Notes: a model not told the origin generated them from the letters alone. A DNA stretch of 64,000 bases from Rhizobium leguminosarum (GCF_017876795.1 NZ_JAGIOR010000001.1:2878501-2942500), one strand, 5' to 3'. Positions 43,638 to 54,699 are shown, numbered from the stretch's first letter. Numbers and translations: made by a program.

Positions 43638-46097
43638 GTGACGCAACATACGCCCCCCTCCAGCCTCGACCTTTCCGGTTCGTGGCAGCTCGCCTCCGTC
43701 GACGGCGAAATTCGCACCGCGATCATGCTGCCGGGCGACGTGCACACGGCGCTCCACCGCGCAAGCCTGATCCCCGATCCCTATTTCGGTCGCAACGAAG
43801 AAAAGGTGCAGTGGGTTGCCGAGCGTGAATGGGCGGTCGAGCGCAGCTTTCCGCTTCCGGAGGTCGACGGCGACTGGTATCTCGATATCGATTATCTCGA
43901 CACGGTCGCCAGCGTCCACGTCAATGGCTTTCTGGCGCTCGAAGCCGACAACAGCTTCCGACGCTACCGGCTCGATGTCTCCAGCATGCTGAAATCGGGC
44001 GACAACGTCATCCGTATCGTCTTTGCCTCCAACATCGCCGTTGCCGCCGAGCGTCAGAAGAAGCAGCCCTTCTACATTCCCTACAGCACGGGCAATTCGC
44101 CGATTCCCGACGGCAACATGCTGCGCAAGCCGCAATGCCATTTCGGCTGGGACTGGAATATCGCCATTGCGCCGTTCGGCCTCTACGGCACGATCGCGCT
44201 GAAAAAACTCGAGACCGCGCGCATCGAGCATGTGGTCACCCGCCAAACTCATAATTTCGACGGTTCAGTCGATCTGACGGTGACGGCGACGCTCTATTCC
44301 AAGGGGCCAAGCGTTGCCCAGGTCTATTTCGATCTCGACGGCGAGCGGGTGCGGCTCGATGTCGGCGTCCATGGCGAGACCCATGTCAACCATCTCTTCC
44401 ATATTGACAATCCGCGCCTATGGTGGCCATCGGGCAGCGGCGAGCAGGCGCTCTACGGGCTGTCCGTCGAATTGCCGACCGACGAGGTGACAAAGCAGAT
44501 CGGCCTTCGCACCATCGAGCTGATCACCACGCCGGATGCGGCCGGCAGCCGCTTCGCCTTCAAGGTCAACGGCCGCGAAATCTTCTGCCGCGGCGCCAAC
44601 TGGATTCCGGCCGACGCGCTGTTTTCGCTCTCTTCGCCTGGAAAGACCGAGGACCTGCTGCAATCGGCCAAGGCCGCCAACATGAACATGATCCGCGTCT
44701 GGGGTGGCGGCTTCTACGAGCAGGATTATTTCTACGATCTCTGCGACCGGCTGGGCCTGATGGTCTGGCAGGACTTCATGTTCGCCTGCAACCTTTACCC
44801 TTCGACTGAGGACTTTCTCGACAATGTGACGATCGAGGTCGGTTACCAGGTGCGGCGGCTCTCCTCGCACCCTTCGATCGTGCTTTGGTGCGGCGACAAC
44901 GAGCTGGTCGGGGCACTCACCTGGTTCGAAGTGTCCCGCAAGGACCGCGACCGCTATCTCGTCTCCTACGACCGCCTCAACCGCACGATCGAGCAGGCGG
45001 TGAAGAAGGCGCTGCCCGGCGCCCTCTGGTGGCCGTCGAGCCCGGCTTCGGGCTATCTCGATTTCGGCGATGCCTGGCATGCGGACGGCTCCGGCGACAT
45101 GCATTACTGGTCGGTCTGGCACGAGAACAAGTCGTTCGACAATTACCGTTCGGTGCGCCCGCGCTTCTGCTCGGAATTCGGTTTCCAGTCCTATACCTCA
45201 CTGCCCGTCATCAAGACCTATGCCGAGGAGAAGGACATGAACGTCGCTTCCCCGGTCATGGAGCTGCACCAGAAGAATGCTGGCGGCAACGAGCGCATCG
45301 CCGGCACGATGTTCCGCTATTTCCGCTTCCCCAAGGATTTTCCGAACTTCGTCTATCTCTCGCAGATCCAGCAGGGGCTGGCGATCAAGACGGCGGTGGA
45401 ATACTGGCGGTCGCTGAAGCCCCATTGCATGGGCACGATCTACTGGCAGCTCAACGACACCTGGCCGGTCGCCTCGTGGTCGAGCCTCGACTATGGCGGC
45501 CGCTGGAAGGCGATGCATTATCTCGTCAAGCGCTTCTTCCAGCCGGTCGCGGTCGCCGCCATTCCTTCCGACGACGGAAAGACGATCCGCTTCTCGCTGG
45601 TCAACGACACGCTTGCCGACGTCAATGTCGATCTTTCGATCTCGATCCTGACGATGAAGGGCGAGCGCCTGAACGTCAGGGATGTGCAGACCGTGTGCTC
45701 GCCGGATGCGGCGGTGACGGCGGCGAGCATCGACATCACCGATATTCCTCAGGGCACGCTGTTGGCCTGGCATTTCACCGCGTCGAACGGCATGGGCGGC
45801 GAGGGGCACTATATCCATGGCACCTACAAGGCGTTGGAATTGGAGCCTTCGGGCCTGACCGTTACCCACGAATATGTCGAGGAGAGCGGCACGATCGATA
45901 TCAACGTCACCGCGAGGGGACTTGCGCTCTTCGTGATGATCGAGACCGAGACGGACGGCAAATATTCCGACAACGCCTTCGATCTTGCGGCCGGCGAGAG
46001 CCGCCGCATCACCTTTACTCCGGCACGGCCGCTCGATCGCGGCGCGCTTCCGGAGTTCCGGTTCTATGACCTGCATTCCTGCCAGTCGGCGGATTGA
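43638..46097 (+). CDS. Beta-mannosidase, glycoside hydrolase family 2
   Basis: 819 aa from the GTG at 43638, where the homologous part begins (TQHTPPSSLDLSGSWQLASV); an ATG at 43569 would add 23 residues. The acid/base Glu is in VLWCGDNELVGAL and the nucleophile Glu in RFCSEFGFQSYTSL. WNHR-type sugar-binding stretches, an N-terminal jelly-roll (CHFGWDWNIAIAPFG) and the C-terminal Ig-like domain are intact. It lacks a signal peptide, so it cleaves imported manno-oligosaccharides in the cytoplasm. The stop is 38 bp before the isomerase. Confidence 0.93.
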   Translation: MTQHTPPSSLDLSGSWQLASVDGEIRTAIMLPGDVHTALHRASLIPDPYFGRNEEKVQWVAEREWAVERSFPLPEVDGDWYLDIDYLDTVASVHVNGFLALEADNSFRRYRLDVSSMLKSGDNVIRIVFASNIAVAAERQKKQPFYIPYSTGNSPIPDGNMLRKPQCHFGWDWNIAIAPFGLYGTIALKKLETARIEHVVTRQTHNFDGSVDLTVTATLYSKGPSVAQVYFDLDGERVRLDVGVHGETHVNHLFHIDNPRLWWPSGSGEQALYGLSVELPTDEVTKQIGLRTIELITTPDAAGSRFAFKVNGREIFCRGANWIPADALFSLSSPGKTEDLLQSAKAANMNMIRVWGGGFYEQDYFYDLCDRLGLMVWQDFMFACNLYPSTEDFLDNVTIEVGYQVRRLSSHPSIVLWCGDNELVGALTWFEVSRKDRDRYLVSYDRLNRTIEQAVKKALPGALWWPSSPASGYLDFGDAWHADGSGDMHYWSVWHENKSFDNYRSVRPRFCSEFGFQSYTSLPVIKTYAEEKDMNVASPVMELHQKNAGGNERIAGTMFRYFRFPKDFPNFVYLSQIQQGLAIKTAVEYWRSLKPHCMGTIYWQLNDTWPVASWSSLDYGGRWKAMHYLVKRFFQPVAVAAIPSDDGKTIRFSLVNDTLADVNVDLSISILTMKGERLNVRDVQTVCSPDAAVTAASIDITDIPQGTLLAWHFTASNGMGGEGHYIHGTYKALELEPSGLTVTHEYVEESGTIDINVTARGLALFVMIETETDGKYSDNAFDLAAGESRRITFTPARPLDRGALPEFRFYDLHSCQSAD

Positions 46098-46135
46098 TCC
46101 TTGCAAGAATGGGCACGAGGCCCAAGGAGAACATG

Positions 46136-46897
46136 ATGACGAAACTCAGCTACCAGCTTTACAGCGCCCGCAACTTCCAGCCCTATTCGGCGATTTTCGA
46201 AAAGCTTGGCAAGGCAGGTTATGCCGAGGTCGAGGGCTTTGGCGGCATCTATGCCGATCTCGACGATGCCGGCTTGAACAGCCTTCGCGCCGATCTCGAC
46301 AAGAACGGCCTGGTGATGGCGACCGGCCATTTCAGCCCGGATTTCCTGGAGAAGGACGTGCAGAAGTCGCTGAACATTGCCAAGATTCTCGGCATGGATT
46401 CGATCTATGCGCCACATCTGGCCGCTGACCAGCGCCCCTCCGACGCCGCCGGCTGGGTCGCCTTCGGCAAGCGCCTGCAGGAGATGAGCAAGCCCTACAA
46501 GGATGCCGGCTACGAATTCGGCTGGCACAATCATGACTTCGAATTCTTCAAGCTGCAGGACGGCTCGCGGCCGATCGAGCGCATCTTCGAAGGGGCGCCT
46601 GACATTTCCTGGGAAGCCGACATCGCTTGGGTCATCCGCGGCGGCGCCGATCCTTTCGCATGGGTCGAAAAGCTCGAACCGCGCATCACCGCCGTGCACG
46701 TCAAGGACATCGCGCCGGCCGGCGAAGCGACGGATGAGGACGGCTGGGCCGATGTCGGCCACGGCAAGGTCGAGTGGGCGAAGCTGATGACGGCGCTGCG
46801 CGCCACCAGGGCCAAACACTTCGTCGTCGAACATGACAACCCGAAAGATATCGACCGCAATATCAGCCGCTCGATTGCATCCTTCCAGACTTATTGA
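46136..46897 (+). CDS. Sugar phosphate isomerase/epimerase (AP endonuclease 2-like TIM barrel)
   Basis: 253 aa; of two adjacent ATG codons the second (46136) is best spaced from AGGAG. Xylose-isomerase-like fold: the metal/active-site stretches are GWHNHDFEFFKL, EADIAWVIRGG, AVHVKDIAPAG and FVVEHDNPKD. Similar proteins isomerise or epimerise sugars or their acids. It is likely to work with the following oxidoreductase on a sugar released by the mannosidase; the substrate is not known. Confidence 0.88.
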   Translation: MTKLSYQLYSARNFQPYSAIFEKLGKAGYAEVEGFGGIYADLDDAGLNSLRADLDKNGLVMATGHFSPDFLEKDVQKSLNIAKILGMDSIYAPHLAADQRPSDAAGWVAFGKRLQEMSKPYKDAGYEFGWHNHDFEFFKLQDGSRPIERIFEGAPDISWEADIAWVIRGGADPFAWVEKLEPRITAVHVKDIAPAGEATDEDGWADVGHGKVEWAKLMTALRATRAKHFVVEHDNPKDIDRNISRSIASFQTY

Positions 46898-46905
46898 GGC
46901 ACATC

Positions 46906-48039
46906 ATGACCAGGGAACTTGGCGTCGGCATCATCGGATGCGGCAACATCTCCACCACCTACTTTTCGCTGGCACCGCTCTTCAGAGGGCTGAAGGTGCT
47001 CGCCTGCGCCGATATCAATGTCCAGGCGGCCGAGGCGCGCGCCAAGGAATATGGCGTCAAAGCGCAGACGATCGACGCGCTTCTCGCCAATGACGAGATT
47101 GACGTCGTCGTCAACCTGACGATCCCGGATGCGCATTTCCGCGTGTCGAAGGCGATCCTCGAGGCCGGAAAACACGTCTATTCCGAAAAGCCGCTGGTGC
47201 TTTCGCTGGAAGAGGGCGAGGAGCTTCGCCGCATCGCCAAGGCAAAGAACCTTGCCGTCGGCTGCGCGCCCGACACCTTCCTCGGCGGCGCCCATCAGCT
47301 TGCCCGCAAGTTCATCGACGACGGCGGTATCGGCCGGGTGACGTCGGGCGCCTGCTATGTGATGAGCCCCGGCATGGAGATGTGGCATCCGAACCCGGAT
47401 TTCTTCTTCCTGCCGGGCGGCGGCCCGATCCTCGATCTCGGCCCCTATTACATCGCCAACCTGATCAACCTGATCGGTCCGGTCAAACGTGTCGGCGGCA
47501 TGACCTCGATGGCGTCGCCGACCCGCACCATCACCAGCCAGCCGCGCAACGGCGAGCTCATCCCGGTCAAGACGCCGACGACGATCCAGGCGCTGCTCGA
47601 ATTCGTCAACGGCGCCACCGTGACGCTGACGGCGAGCTGGGACGTCTGGTCGCATCGCCATGCCAACATGGAGCTTTACGGCACCGACGGCTCGCTCTAC
47701 GTCCCGGACCCGAACTTCTTCGGCGGCGTCGTCGAGGCAAGCGGCCGCGACAAGGAGATCAAGCCGCTCGACGCCTGGGAGCATCCGTTCGGCAAGATCA
47801 ACCAGGAAAGCCCGAGCGGATCGCGCGCCAATTACCGCACCGCCGGCCTTGCCGACATGGCGATGGCGCTGATCGAGGGCCGCGACGCGCGCTGCTCACT
47901 CGACCGCACGCTGCATGGCGTCGACGTCATGACCTCGATCCTGAAATCGGGCGAGGAGGGCCGTTTCATCGACCTGACCACGACCTGCACCCAGCCGGCC
48001 GCGCTCGGTATCGAGGAGGCGCAGGCGCTGTTGAAGTGA
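46906..48039 (+). CDS. Gfo/Idh/MocA family NAD(P)-dependent oxidoreductase
   Basis: 377 aa from the ATG at 46906. The N-terminal Rossmann domain has VGIIGCGNISTTYF and the conserved EKPL motif (VYSEKPLVLSLEEGEEL). The C-terminal domain shows GGGPILDLGPYYIANLINLIGP, where the conserved Asp/His-like catalytic region lies. Typical substrates are cyclitols, sugars or glycosides. It starts 8 bp after the isomerase gene in the same transcript. Confidence 0.9.
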   Translation: MTRELGVGIIGCGNISTTYFSLAPLFRGLKVLACADINVQAAEARAKEYGVKAQTIDALLANDEIDVVVNLTIPDAHFRVSKAILEAGKHVYSEKPLVLSLEEGEELRRIAKAKNLAVGCAPDTFLGGAHQLARKFIDDGGIGRVTSGACYVMSPGMEMWHPNPDFFFLPGGGPILDLGPYYIANLINLIGPVKRVGGMTSMASPTRTITSQPRNGELIPVKTPTTIQALLEFVNGATVTLTASWDVWSHRHANMELYGTDGSLYVPDPNFFGGVVEASGRDKEIKPLDAWEHPFGKINQESPSGSRANYRTAGLADMAMALIEGRDARCSLDRTLHGVDVMTSILKSGEEGRFIDLTTTCTQPAALGIEEAQALLK

Positions 48040-48079
48040 TAGGGTGATTGCCCGGGGTCTGCCGGGCACCCGTCCAACT

Positions 48080-48155
48080 CGTCATCCTCGGCCTTGTGCC
48101 GAGGATCTGCAAACAGCGCGGCAGATGTTCGGCACGAGGCCGAGCGTGACGAAAG
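48080..48155. repeat. Palindromic intergenic repeat, family R4 (copy 2, diverged)
   Basis: CGTCATCCTCGGCCTTGTGC... (48080-48110) is inverted by ...GGCACGAGGCCGAGCGTGACG (48129-48153). Arms are less perfect than at 43419. It lies between the oxidoreductase and aldo-keto reductase genes. Confidence 0.75.
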
Positions 48156-48240
48156 TACAGGGTGTTCGCCAAAATCGCTTGTGGTGTATGAAGCAGGCAC
48201 TCGCGGACCATCAAGACCGATATTTTTGCAGGAGAGTTTT

Positions 48241-49272
<1,032 letters not shown>

Positions 49273-49452
49273 GAAGGTCGAGCTGGAGTTAGCAGGACAT
49301 TTCTGCCAACTCCCTCATTCCTGTGACCTCAGGGCTTTGTCCGAGGGATGTCACAGGAATCCAGCCGCCGCGCGTCGGCGCGGCGAAAAGAGTTCTTTCA
49401 GCCCAATGACTTGGGCTGGCTGGATCTCTGTGACACCCCTCGGGTCAAGCCC

Positions 49453-50785
49453 CATAGGCGCTAACTTAGCTGTCGATGTGCGATGGCGCGTCGTCTTCGC
49501 GGTGGCTCGCGCAGCCGATGAAGCAGCTGGCCGATGGCGATCGGCCTGACGGTCGCGTGCAAGACGGCGATAGAGATGTTGGTAATGGCGATGGCAACAA
49601 GACGCCAGATCGGCAATGTGGATCGGTTCAAGCCGCCAGGGGGAGAGAGTCCGGCGCCTCGGGATCGAGGGCCGGCAGGTCGTCTTCGGCCAGCAGCGCG
49701 GCGAGCAAGGCGATGTTGATCCACAAGCGGGCCAGGTCAGCGTCCTTGGCGCGCAGGCTTTCCAAACCGATCAACGACTTCATGCGTTTGAAGGCCAGTT
49801 CGATCTGCCATCGCAGCCGATAGGTCGAGGCGAGCCGCTCCGGCGGCCAGTCGTCGGCTGCGAGCGAAGTCAGCAGCACCAGGTAGCCGGCCATCTCGAT
49901 GCCGGCATCGCTAGGCTTGTATCGCGCCTTGGCCGCCAACCGGCGTGCCGCTCGCCTGGCTTTTGCGGCGGCCTCAGGCGGTAAAGGTAAGATCACCACC
50001 CGTGCCGCCACCTCGATCTTGGACTTGCCGTCCTGGATCCTCACGGACCGATCAAGCACACCCTTGTCGCCCGCTTCGCGGCAGAGCGCCAAGCGATCCA
50101 GCAGGTGGCCGTCGCCATCCAGCAAGCGCGGATAGCTGGAAGGGGCGCGGACCAGAAAATCAGCCCCAGCCTTGACCACTGTAGCCAGATCGGTCGCCTT
50201 GGCATGGGCACGGTCGGCGATCCGAAGCTCGCCGGCCTTGACGCCGCGCGACAGCCGTTCGGCTTCACGACGATCGGTGACTTCAACCGAACAGAGCTTC
50301 AGCCGTGAAAGGTCGAACACCGTATGCACCATCCAGTAGGCCCGCTTAGGCCCAGGCGGTGCAACGACCGTGGCGTCAACCGCCATCAGCCGCAGGTCAC
50401 TACGCATACCGGCGAAGGCTTCGGGGCAGCGCTCGGCAAGCAACTCCGAAACCAGATAGCCCACCCAATCGGCGCTGGCCTTCAGACGCTTAAGCATAGC
50501 CACGTCGGACATCGACGCGAGCCCCCGCTGATCGGCCCAGGCCGCCAAGGTTCGAAGCGAAAAACCACCAAGCACATAGGCGAAACACAATCGCAGCAGG
50601 TCGGCCGCGCCGCCCACCTGCCGTTTGCGAAGCAGCGCCCCGGCCTCGCGTGCGCTCGCCTCCAGCTCTTCCGCCGAGCCTAGCCGTTCCACTAGGTCGT
50701 CCCAATCCACTGCTTGTAACGAATCGCTCATGACCAAGGTGAATCACCCGCGATCATCACCGTCAAGACTAAGTTAGCGCCTATG
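49453..50785. mobile_element. IS4-family insertion sequence, 1,333 bp, complete
   Basis: Perfect 17-bp terminal inverted repeats CATAGGCGCTAACTTAG (49453-49469 and the complement at 50769-50785). It is flanked by an 11-bp direct repeat GGGTCAAGCCC (49442-49452 and 50786-50796), the target duplication size and CAT ends expected of the IS4 family. It carries one intact transposase gene on the minus strand. The target was a palindromic intergenic repeat (R3). Confidence 0.96.
49628..50731 (-). CDS. IS4-family transposase
   Basis: 367 aa from the ATG at 50731 (a TTG two codons earlier is possible). DDE transposase: the first Asp is in LMAVDATVVAPPG, the second in LRIADRAHAKATDL, and the Glu in the YREK-like stretch YRLRWQIELAFKRMKSLIGLESL. 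The frame is uninterrupted, so the element may be mobile. Transcription runs opposite to the surrounding carbohydrate genes. Confidence 0.94.
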   Translation of the reverse strand: MSDSLQAVDWDDLVERLGSAEELEASAREAGALLRKRQVGGAADLLRLCFAYVLGGFSLRTLAAWADQRGLASMSDVAMLKRLKASADWVGYLVSELLAERCPEAFAGMRSDLRLMAVDATVVAPPGPKRAYWMVHTVFDLSRLKLCSVEVTDRREAERLSRGVKAGELRIADRAHAKATDLATVVKAGADFLVRAPSSYPRLLDGDGHLLDRLALCREAGDKGVLDRSVRIQDGKSKIEVAARVVILPLPPEAAAKARRAARRLAAKARYKPSDAGIEMAGYLVLLTSLAADDWPPERLASTYRLRWQIELAFKRMKSLIGLESLRAKDADLARLWINIALLAALLAEDDLPALDPEAPDSLPLAA

Positions 50786-50889
50786 GGGTCAAGCCCGAGC
50801 ACAGAGATGAGGGTGGAGGACGAATTGGTGAGATATCCCGGCCCACGTCTGACGTACGTACCACAACAATAACCTCGGAGGAGCCGCTC

Positions 50890-52503
50890 ATGATCCGCAA
50901 TCCCATCCTGCCCGGGTTCAACCCCGATCCGTCGATCTGCCGCGTCGGCGCGGATTATTACATCGCCACCTCGACTTTCGAATGGTATCCCGGCGTGCAG
51001 ATCCATCATTCGCGCGACCTGGTGAACTGGACGCTGGTGCGCCGGCCGCTGGAGCGCCGATCGCAGCTCGACATGCGCGGCAATCCTGACAGCTGCGGCA
51101 TCTGGGCGCCCTGTCTTTCCTATGCCGACGGGCAGTTCTGGCTGGTCTATACCGACGTCAAGCGTTTCGACGGCAGTTTCAAGGATGCGCCGAACTATAT
51201 CGTGACGGCACCCTCGATCGAGGCCGAATGGTCCGATCCCGTCTATGTCAATTCCTCCGGCTTCGATCCCTCGCTGTTCCACGACGATGACGGCCGCAAG
51301 TGGTTCCTCAACATGCAGTGGAACCACCGCACCGAGAGCTATGGCGGTTCGCCGAAATCGCCGGCCTTCGACGGCATCCTGCTGCAGGAATGGGACCCGG
51401 CGACGAAGGCGCTGAAGGGGCCGATCAAGAATATCTTCGCCGGCAGCCCGCTCGGCCTCGTCGAGGGCCCACATCTCTTCAAGCGCAACGACTGGTATTA
51501 TCTGACCACCGCCGAGGGTGGCACCGGCTACGACCATGCCGTCACCATGGCGCGCTCGCGCAGCATCGACGGACCCTATGAGATGCATCCGAACATGCAT
51601 CTTATCACCTCCAAGGACCATCCGGGCGCGGTGTTGCAGCGGGCGGGGCATGGCCAATATGTCGAAACATCAGACGGCCAAGCCTACCACACCCATCTTT
51701 GCGGCCGGCCGCTGCCGCCGAAGCGGCGCTGCACTCTGGGGCGAGAGACATCCTTACAGAAATGCGTCTGGCGCGACGATGACTGGCTCTATCTCGAAAA
51801 CGGTACCTCAGTGCCCGATGTCGATGTGCCGGGTCTCTTTAATACAGTGCCTGCCGAGGAGCCGATGCGCAGCGAATACAGCTTCGACGGCGGCACGCTG
51901 CCTGCCGATTTCCAGTGGCTGCGCACGCCCGAGCCCGCGCGCATCTTCAACCTGACGGACCGTCCCGGCCATCTCAGGCTGATTGCGCGCGAAAGCATCG
52001 GCTCCTGGTTCGAGCAGTCGCTGGTCGCCCGGCGGCAGGAGCATCACAGCTTCCGCGCCGAGACCGTGATCGAGTTCTCGCCCGACACCTATCAGCAAGT
52101 GGCAGGGCTGACGCATTATTACAATCGCCATAAATTCCACGCCGTCGCCGTGACGCTGCACGAAACACTCGGCCGTTGCGTGACAATCCTCTCCTGCAAC
52201 GGCGACTATCCGAACGGCCGCCTGAGCTTCCCCGCCGAAAGCGGTGTCGCGATCCCCGCCGAGGGCCGCGTCCAGCTCGCCATGGAAATCCGCGAGAACG
52301 ACCTGCAATTCTTCTGGCAGACCGAAGGCAAGGGCGCCTGGCAGGCGATCGGGCCGATCCTCGACGCCGGCATGATTTCCGACGAAGGCGGACGCGGCGA
52401 ACACGGCTCGTTCACCGGCGCTTTCGCCGGTGTGTTTGCCTTCGATACGTCAGGGCGAGGGAAGGTCGCGGATTTCGACTGGTTTAATTATGACGAATTG
52501 TGA
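50890..52503 (+). CDS. Glycoside hydrolase family 43 beta-xylosidase
   Basis: 537 aa with AGGAGG ahead of the ATG. The five-bladed propeller starts IRNPILPGFNPDPSICRVG with the general-base Asp, the pKa-modulating Asp is in SSGFDPSLFHDDDGRKWF, and the acid Glu is in VEGPHLFKRNDWYYL. The C-terminal beta-sandwich (about 320-537) is typical of the XynB-like GH43_11 group. No signal peptide, so it cleaves imported xylo-oligosaccharides or arabinosides in the cytoplasm. An IS inserted 104 bp upstream probably separates it from the operon. Confidence 0.93.
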   Translation: MIRNPILPGFNPDPSICRVGADYYIATSTFEWYPGVQIHHSRDLVNWTLVRRPLERRSQLDMRGNPDSCGIWAPCLSYADGQFWLVYTDVKRFDGSFKDAPNYIVTAPSIEAEWSDPVYVNSSGFDPSLFHDDDGRKWFLNMQWNHRTESYGGSPKSPAFDGILLQEWDPATKALKGPIKNIFAGSPLGLVEGPHLFKRNDWYYLTTAEGGTGYDHAVTMARSRSIDGPYEMHPNMHLITSKDHPGAVLQRAGHGQYVETSDGQAYHTHLCGRPLPPKRRCTLGRETSLQKCVWRDDDWLYLENGTSVPDVDVPGLFNTVPAEEPMRSEYSFDGGTLPADFQWLRTPEPARIFNLTDRPGHLRLIARESIGSWFEQSLVARRQEHHSFRAETVIEFSPDTYQQVAGLTHYYNRHKFHAVAVTLHETLGRCVTILSCNGDYPNGRLSFPAESGVAIPAEGRVQLAMEIRENDLQFFWQTEGKGAWQAIGPILDAGMISDEGGRGEHGSFTGAFAGVFAFDTSGRGKVADFDWFNYDEL

Positions 52504-52572
52504 GGGCGCATTTCCTGCCTCCCACCCGCACTCGTCCTTCGATGCTCCGGCCTTTGGTCTACGCCCCAGCAC

Positions 52573-52602
52573 GCAAAAAGAAAGCCGGCGCGGGGCCGGC
52601 TA
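52573..52602 (-). terminator. Terminator-like hairpin (minus-strand orientation)
   Basis: On the minus strand AGCCGGC-CCCGC-GCCGGCT is followed by TTCTTTTTGC, the layout of a rho-independent terminator for a transcript coming from the right. No established minus-strand gene lies there, so it suggests a small RNA or small gene between 52600 and 52800. On the plus strand it lacks a T-run but could still shield the 3' end of the GH43 message. Confidence 0.55.
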
Positions 52603-52670
52603 AGACGAACGCGGCTGAACAGGGGATACTGGCCGGTTCCAAGCACTTCGTGATTGAACAATAACTTTCA

Positions 52671-52784
52671 CTACATGCCGAGGCAGCGAAAAAGGGGTGC
52701 AACGAGAACACCCGGAGACGGCTCCGCAAAGGGGTGGGCGGCGGGGCGGATGCCGGTGCTGGCCTCGGCTTTCTTATCGGACAT
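52671..52784 (-). CDS. Possible 37-aa small protein
   Basis: ATG at 52784, stop at 52671, with a modest GGTGA-like site upstream and a terminator-like hairpin about 70 bases beyond the stop. It reads MSDKKAEASTGIRPAAHPF..., a style seen in real small proteins, but there is no family match I can name. The rest of the 511-base gap (52504-53014) shows nothing else. Confidence 0.3.
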   Translation of the reverse strand: MSDKKAEASTGIRPAAHPFAEPSPGVLVAPLFRCLGM

Positions 52785-53014
52785 GAAGATCACCGGATGA
52801 TGACATCCGAAACCGGCTGCTGCCTTTCTTTTCACCAAAGGGATCAGCTCGTCGCAAAGATCCGATGCCGGCTATGTCAGCGGGCCGCCTGCGTCAACGG
52901 TCATGGTGTTAGCAGGGCGCGAATGCTGTGTTCACGTCTCCAAGGATGTCAAAGCGTCATGAAGGGCCTATATAGCGGGCCGAAGTAACACTTAAGAATC
53001 CGCAAGAGTATCGT

Positions 53015-53941
53015 ATGGCCCCCATCATATCCGTTCAGAATCTTACCAAGACCTACGCCAATGGGTTCGAGGCCCTGAAAGGCATCAACCTCGACGTCGA
53101 GAAGGGCGAGATCCTGGCGTTGCTCGGGCCGAACGGTGCGGGCAAGACGACGTTGATCTCGATCATTTGCGGCATTGCCAATCCGAGCGGCGGCAAGGTG
53201 CTGGTCGCCGGCCACGATGTCGTGAAGGATTTCCGCGCTACCCGCCGAATGATCGGGCTGGTGCCGCAGGAGCTGACCACCGATCAGTTCGAGACGGTGT
53301 TCAATACAGTGAGCTTTTCGCGCGGGCTGCACGGCAAGAAAGCCAATCCCGCTCATATCGAGAAGGTGCTGCGCGCACTCTCACTCTGGGACAAGAAGGA
53401 CAATATGCTTCGCCAGCTGTCGGGCGGCATGAAGCGGCGAGTACTGATCGCCAAGGCGCTTTCGCATGAGCCGGATATCCTTTTCCTCGACGAACCCACA
53501 GCCGGCGTCGACGTGACGCTGCGCAAGGACATGTGGAATGTCGTTCGGGAGCTTCGGGCCTCAGGCGTCACCATCATCCTGACCACTCATTATATCGAGG
53601 AGGCCGAGGAGATCGCCGACCGCGTCGGTGTGATCAATGGCGGGCAATTGCTGCTCGTCGAGGATAAGGCGGCGCTGATGGCCAAGCTCGGCCGCAAGCA
53701 GCTGATTCTCGATCTCACAGAGCCGCTCGAGCGGCTTCCGGATTGTTTTGCCGGCAACGGACTGACGCTGGAAGTCGGCGGCAGCTGGCTGACCTACGAT
53801 TTCGACGCCGACAACGAGCAGGAAAGCATCGCCACGCTGCTGACCCGGCTCGGTGAAAACAATATCCATTTCAAGGATCTCTCGACGCGGCAGAGCACGC
53901 TCGAAGACATCTTCGTGGCGCTGGTAGGAGCAGACAAATGA
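53015..53941 (+). CDS. ABC-2 type exporter, ATP-binding protein (YadG-like)
   Basis: 308 aa. Walker [13 protein letters not shown], signature [15 protein letters not shown], Walker [14 protein letters not shown]-loop [13 protein letters not shown]. The C-terminal extension (after about 225) is typical of drug/polysaccharide/lipid exporters of the YadG/CcmA class. The 4-base overlap with the permease gene shows they form one transporter. The substrate is unknown; NodI-like members export lipo-oligosaccharides, but no nod context exists here. Confidence 0.93.
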   Translation: MAPIISVQNLTKTYANGFEALKGINLDVEKGEILALLGPNGAGKTTLISIICGIANPSGGKVLVAGHDVVKDFRATRRMIGLVPQELTTDQFETVFNTVSFSRGLHGKKANPAHIEKVLRALSLWDKKDNMLRQLSGGMKRRVLIAKALSHEPDILFLDEPTAGVDVTLRKDMWNVVRELRASGVTIILTTHYIEEAEEIADRVGVINGGQLLLVEDKAALMAKLGRKQLILDLTEPLERLPDCFAGNGLTLEVGGSWLTYDFDADNEQESIATLLTRLGENNIHFKDLSTRQSTLEDIFVALVGADK

Positions 53942-54699
53942 ACGTCGAGGCGATCAAATCGATCTATTTCTTCGAGATGGCGCGCACGCGCCGCACGCTG
54001 CTGCAAAGCGTCATCTCGCCCGTCATCTCGACCTCGCTCTATTTCATCGTCTTCGGGGCCGCGGTCGGCTCGCGCATCCAGGAGGTGGAGGGCGTATCCT
54101 ACGGCGCCTTCATCACGCCGGGCCTCATCATGCTGACGCTGCTTGGCCAATGCATCAGCAACGGCTCCTTCGGCATTTATTTCCCGAAATTCACCGGCAC
54201 GATCTACGAGGTGCTGTCGGCGCCGGTGGCGATGACGGAGATCCTGCTCGGTTACGTCGGGGCCGCCGCTACCAAGGGAATGATTATCGGCTTCATCATT
54301 CTCCTGACTGCCAATCTTTTCGTCGACGTCAGGATCGAGCATCCCTTCATGATGATCCTGTTCTTCCTGCTGACGGCGATCACCTTCAGCCTGTTCGGCT
54401 TCATGATCGGCATCTGGGCCGGCAATTTCGAGCAGCTGAACCTCATTCCGATGTTGGTCGTGCCGCCGCTGACCTTCCTCGGCGGCAGCTTCTATTCGGT
54501 CAATATGCTGCCGCCCTTTTGGCAGGCGGTCAGCCATCTCAATCCGGTGCTCTATCTCGTCAGCGGCTTCCGCTGGAGTTTCTACGGGATCGCCGATGTC
54601 AACCCGGCGATCAGCCTGGCGATGATCACGGTGTTCCTGGTGATTTGCCTCGGAACACTCGCCTGGATCTTCAAGACCGGCTACCGGCTGCGCAATTGA
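53938..54699 (+). CDS. ABC-2 type exporter, permease (YadH-like)
   Basis: 253 aa with six membrane helices. The ABC-2 signature region [37 protein letters not shown] is clear, and the N-terminal [31 protein letters not shown] is typical of the YadH/NodJ-like group. Partner of the preceding ATPase. Unknown substrate. Confidence 0.92.
   Translation: MNVEAIKSIYFFEMARTRRTLLQSVISPVISTSLYFIVFGAAVGSRIQEVEGVSYGAFITPGLIMLTLLGQCISNGSFGIYFPKFTGTIYEVLSAPVAMTEILLGYVGAAATKGMIIGFIILLTANLFVDVRIEHPFMMILFFLLTAITFSLFGFMIGIWAGNFEQLNLIPMLVVPPLTFLGGSFYSVNMLPPFWQAVSHLNPVLYLVSGFRWSFYGIADVNPAISLAMITVFLVICLGTLAWIFKTGYRLRN

Larger units (their letters stand above)
49312..50813. repeat. Palindromic intergenic repeat, family R3 (copy disrupted by the IS4 element)
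   Basis: Left arm 49312-49364 (CCCTCATTCCTGTGACCTCAG...) matches the intact copy at 7262-7434. The right arm begins at 49419 (GCTGGATCTCTGTGACACCC), is cut after GGGTCAAGCCC at 49452, and resumes after the insertion at 50797 (GAGCACAGAGATGAGGG, to 50813). Only the outer coordinates are given; the IS occupies 49453-50785. Confidence 0.88.

Noticed and set aside
53015..54699. NodI/NodJ Nod-factor export pair
   Set aside because: Family is similar, but no nod genes or nod boxes occur nearby; called a generic YadG/YadH exporter.
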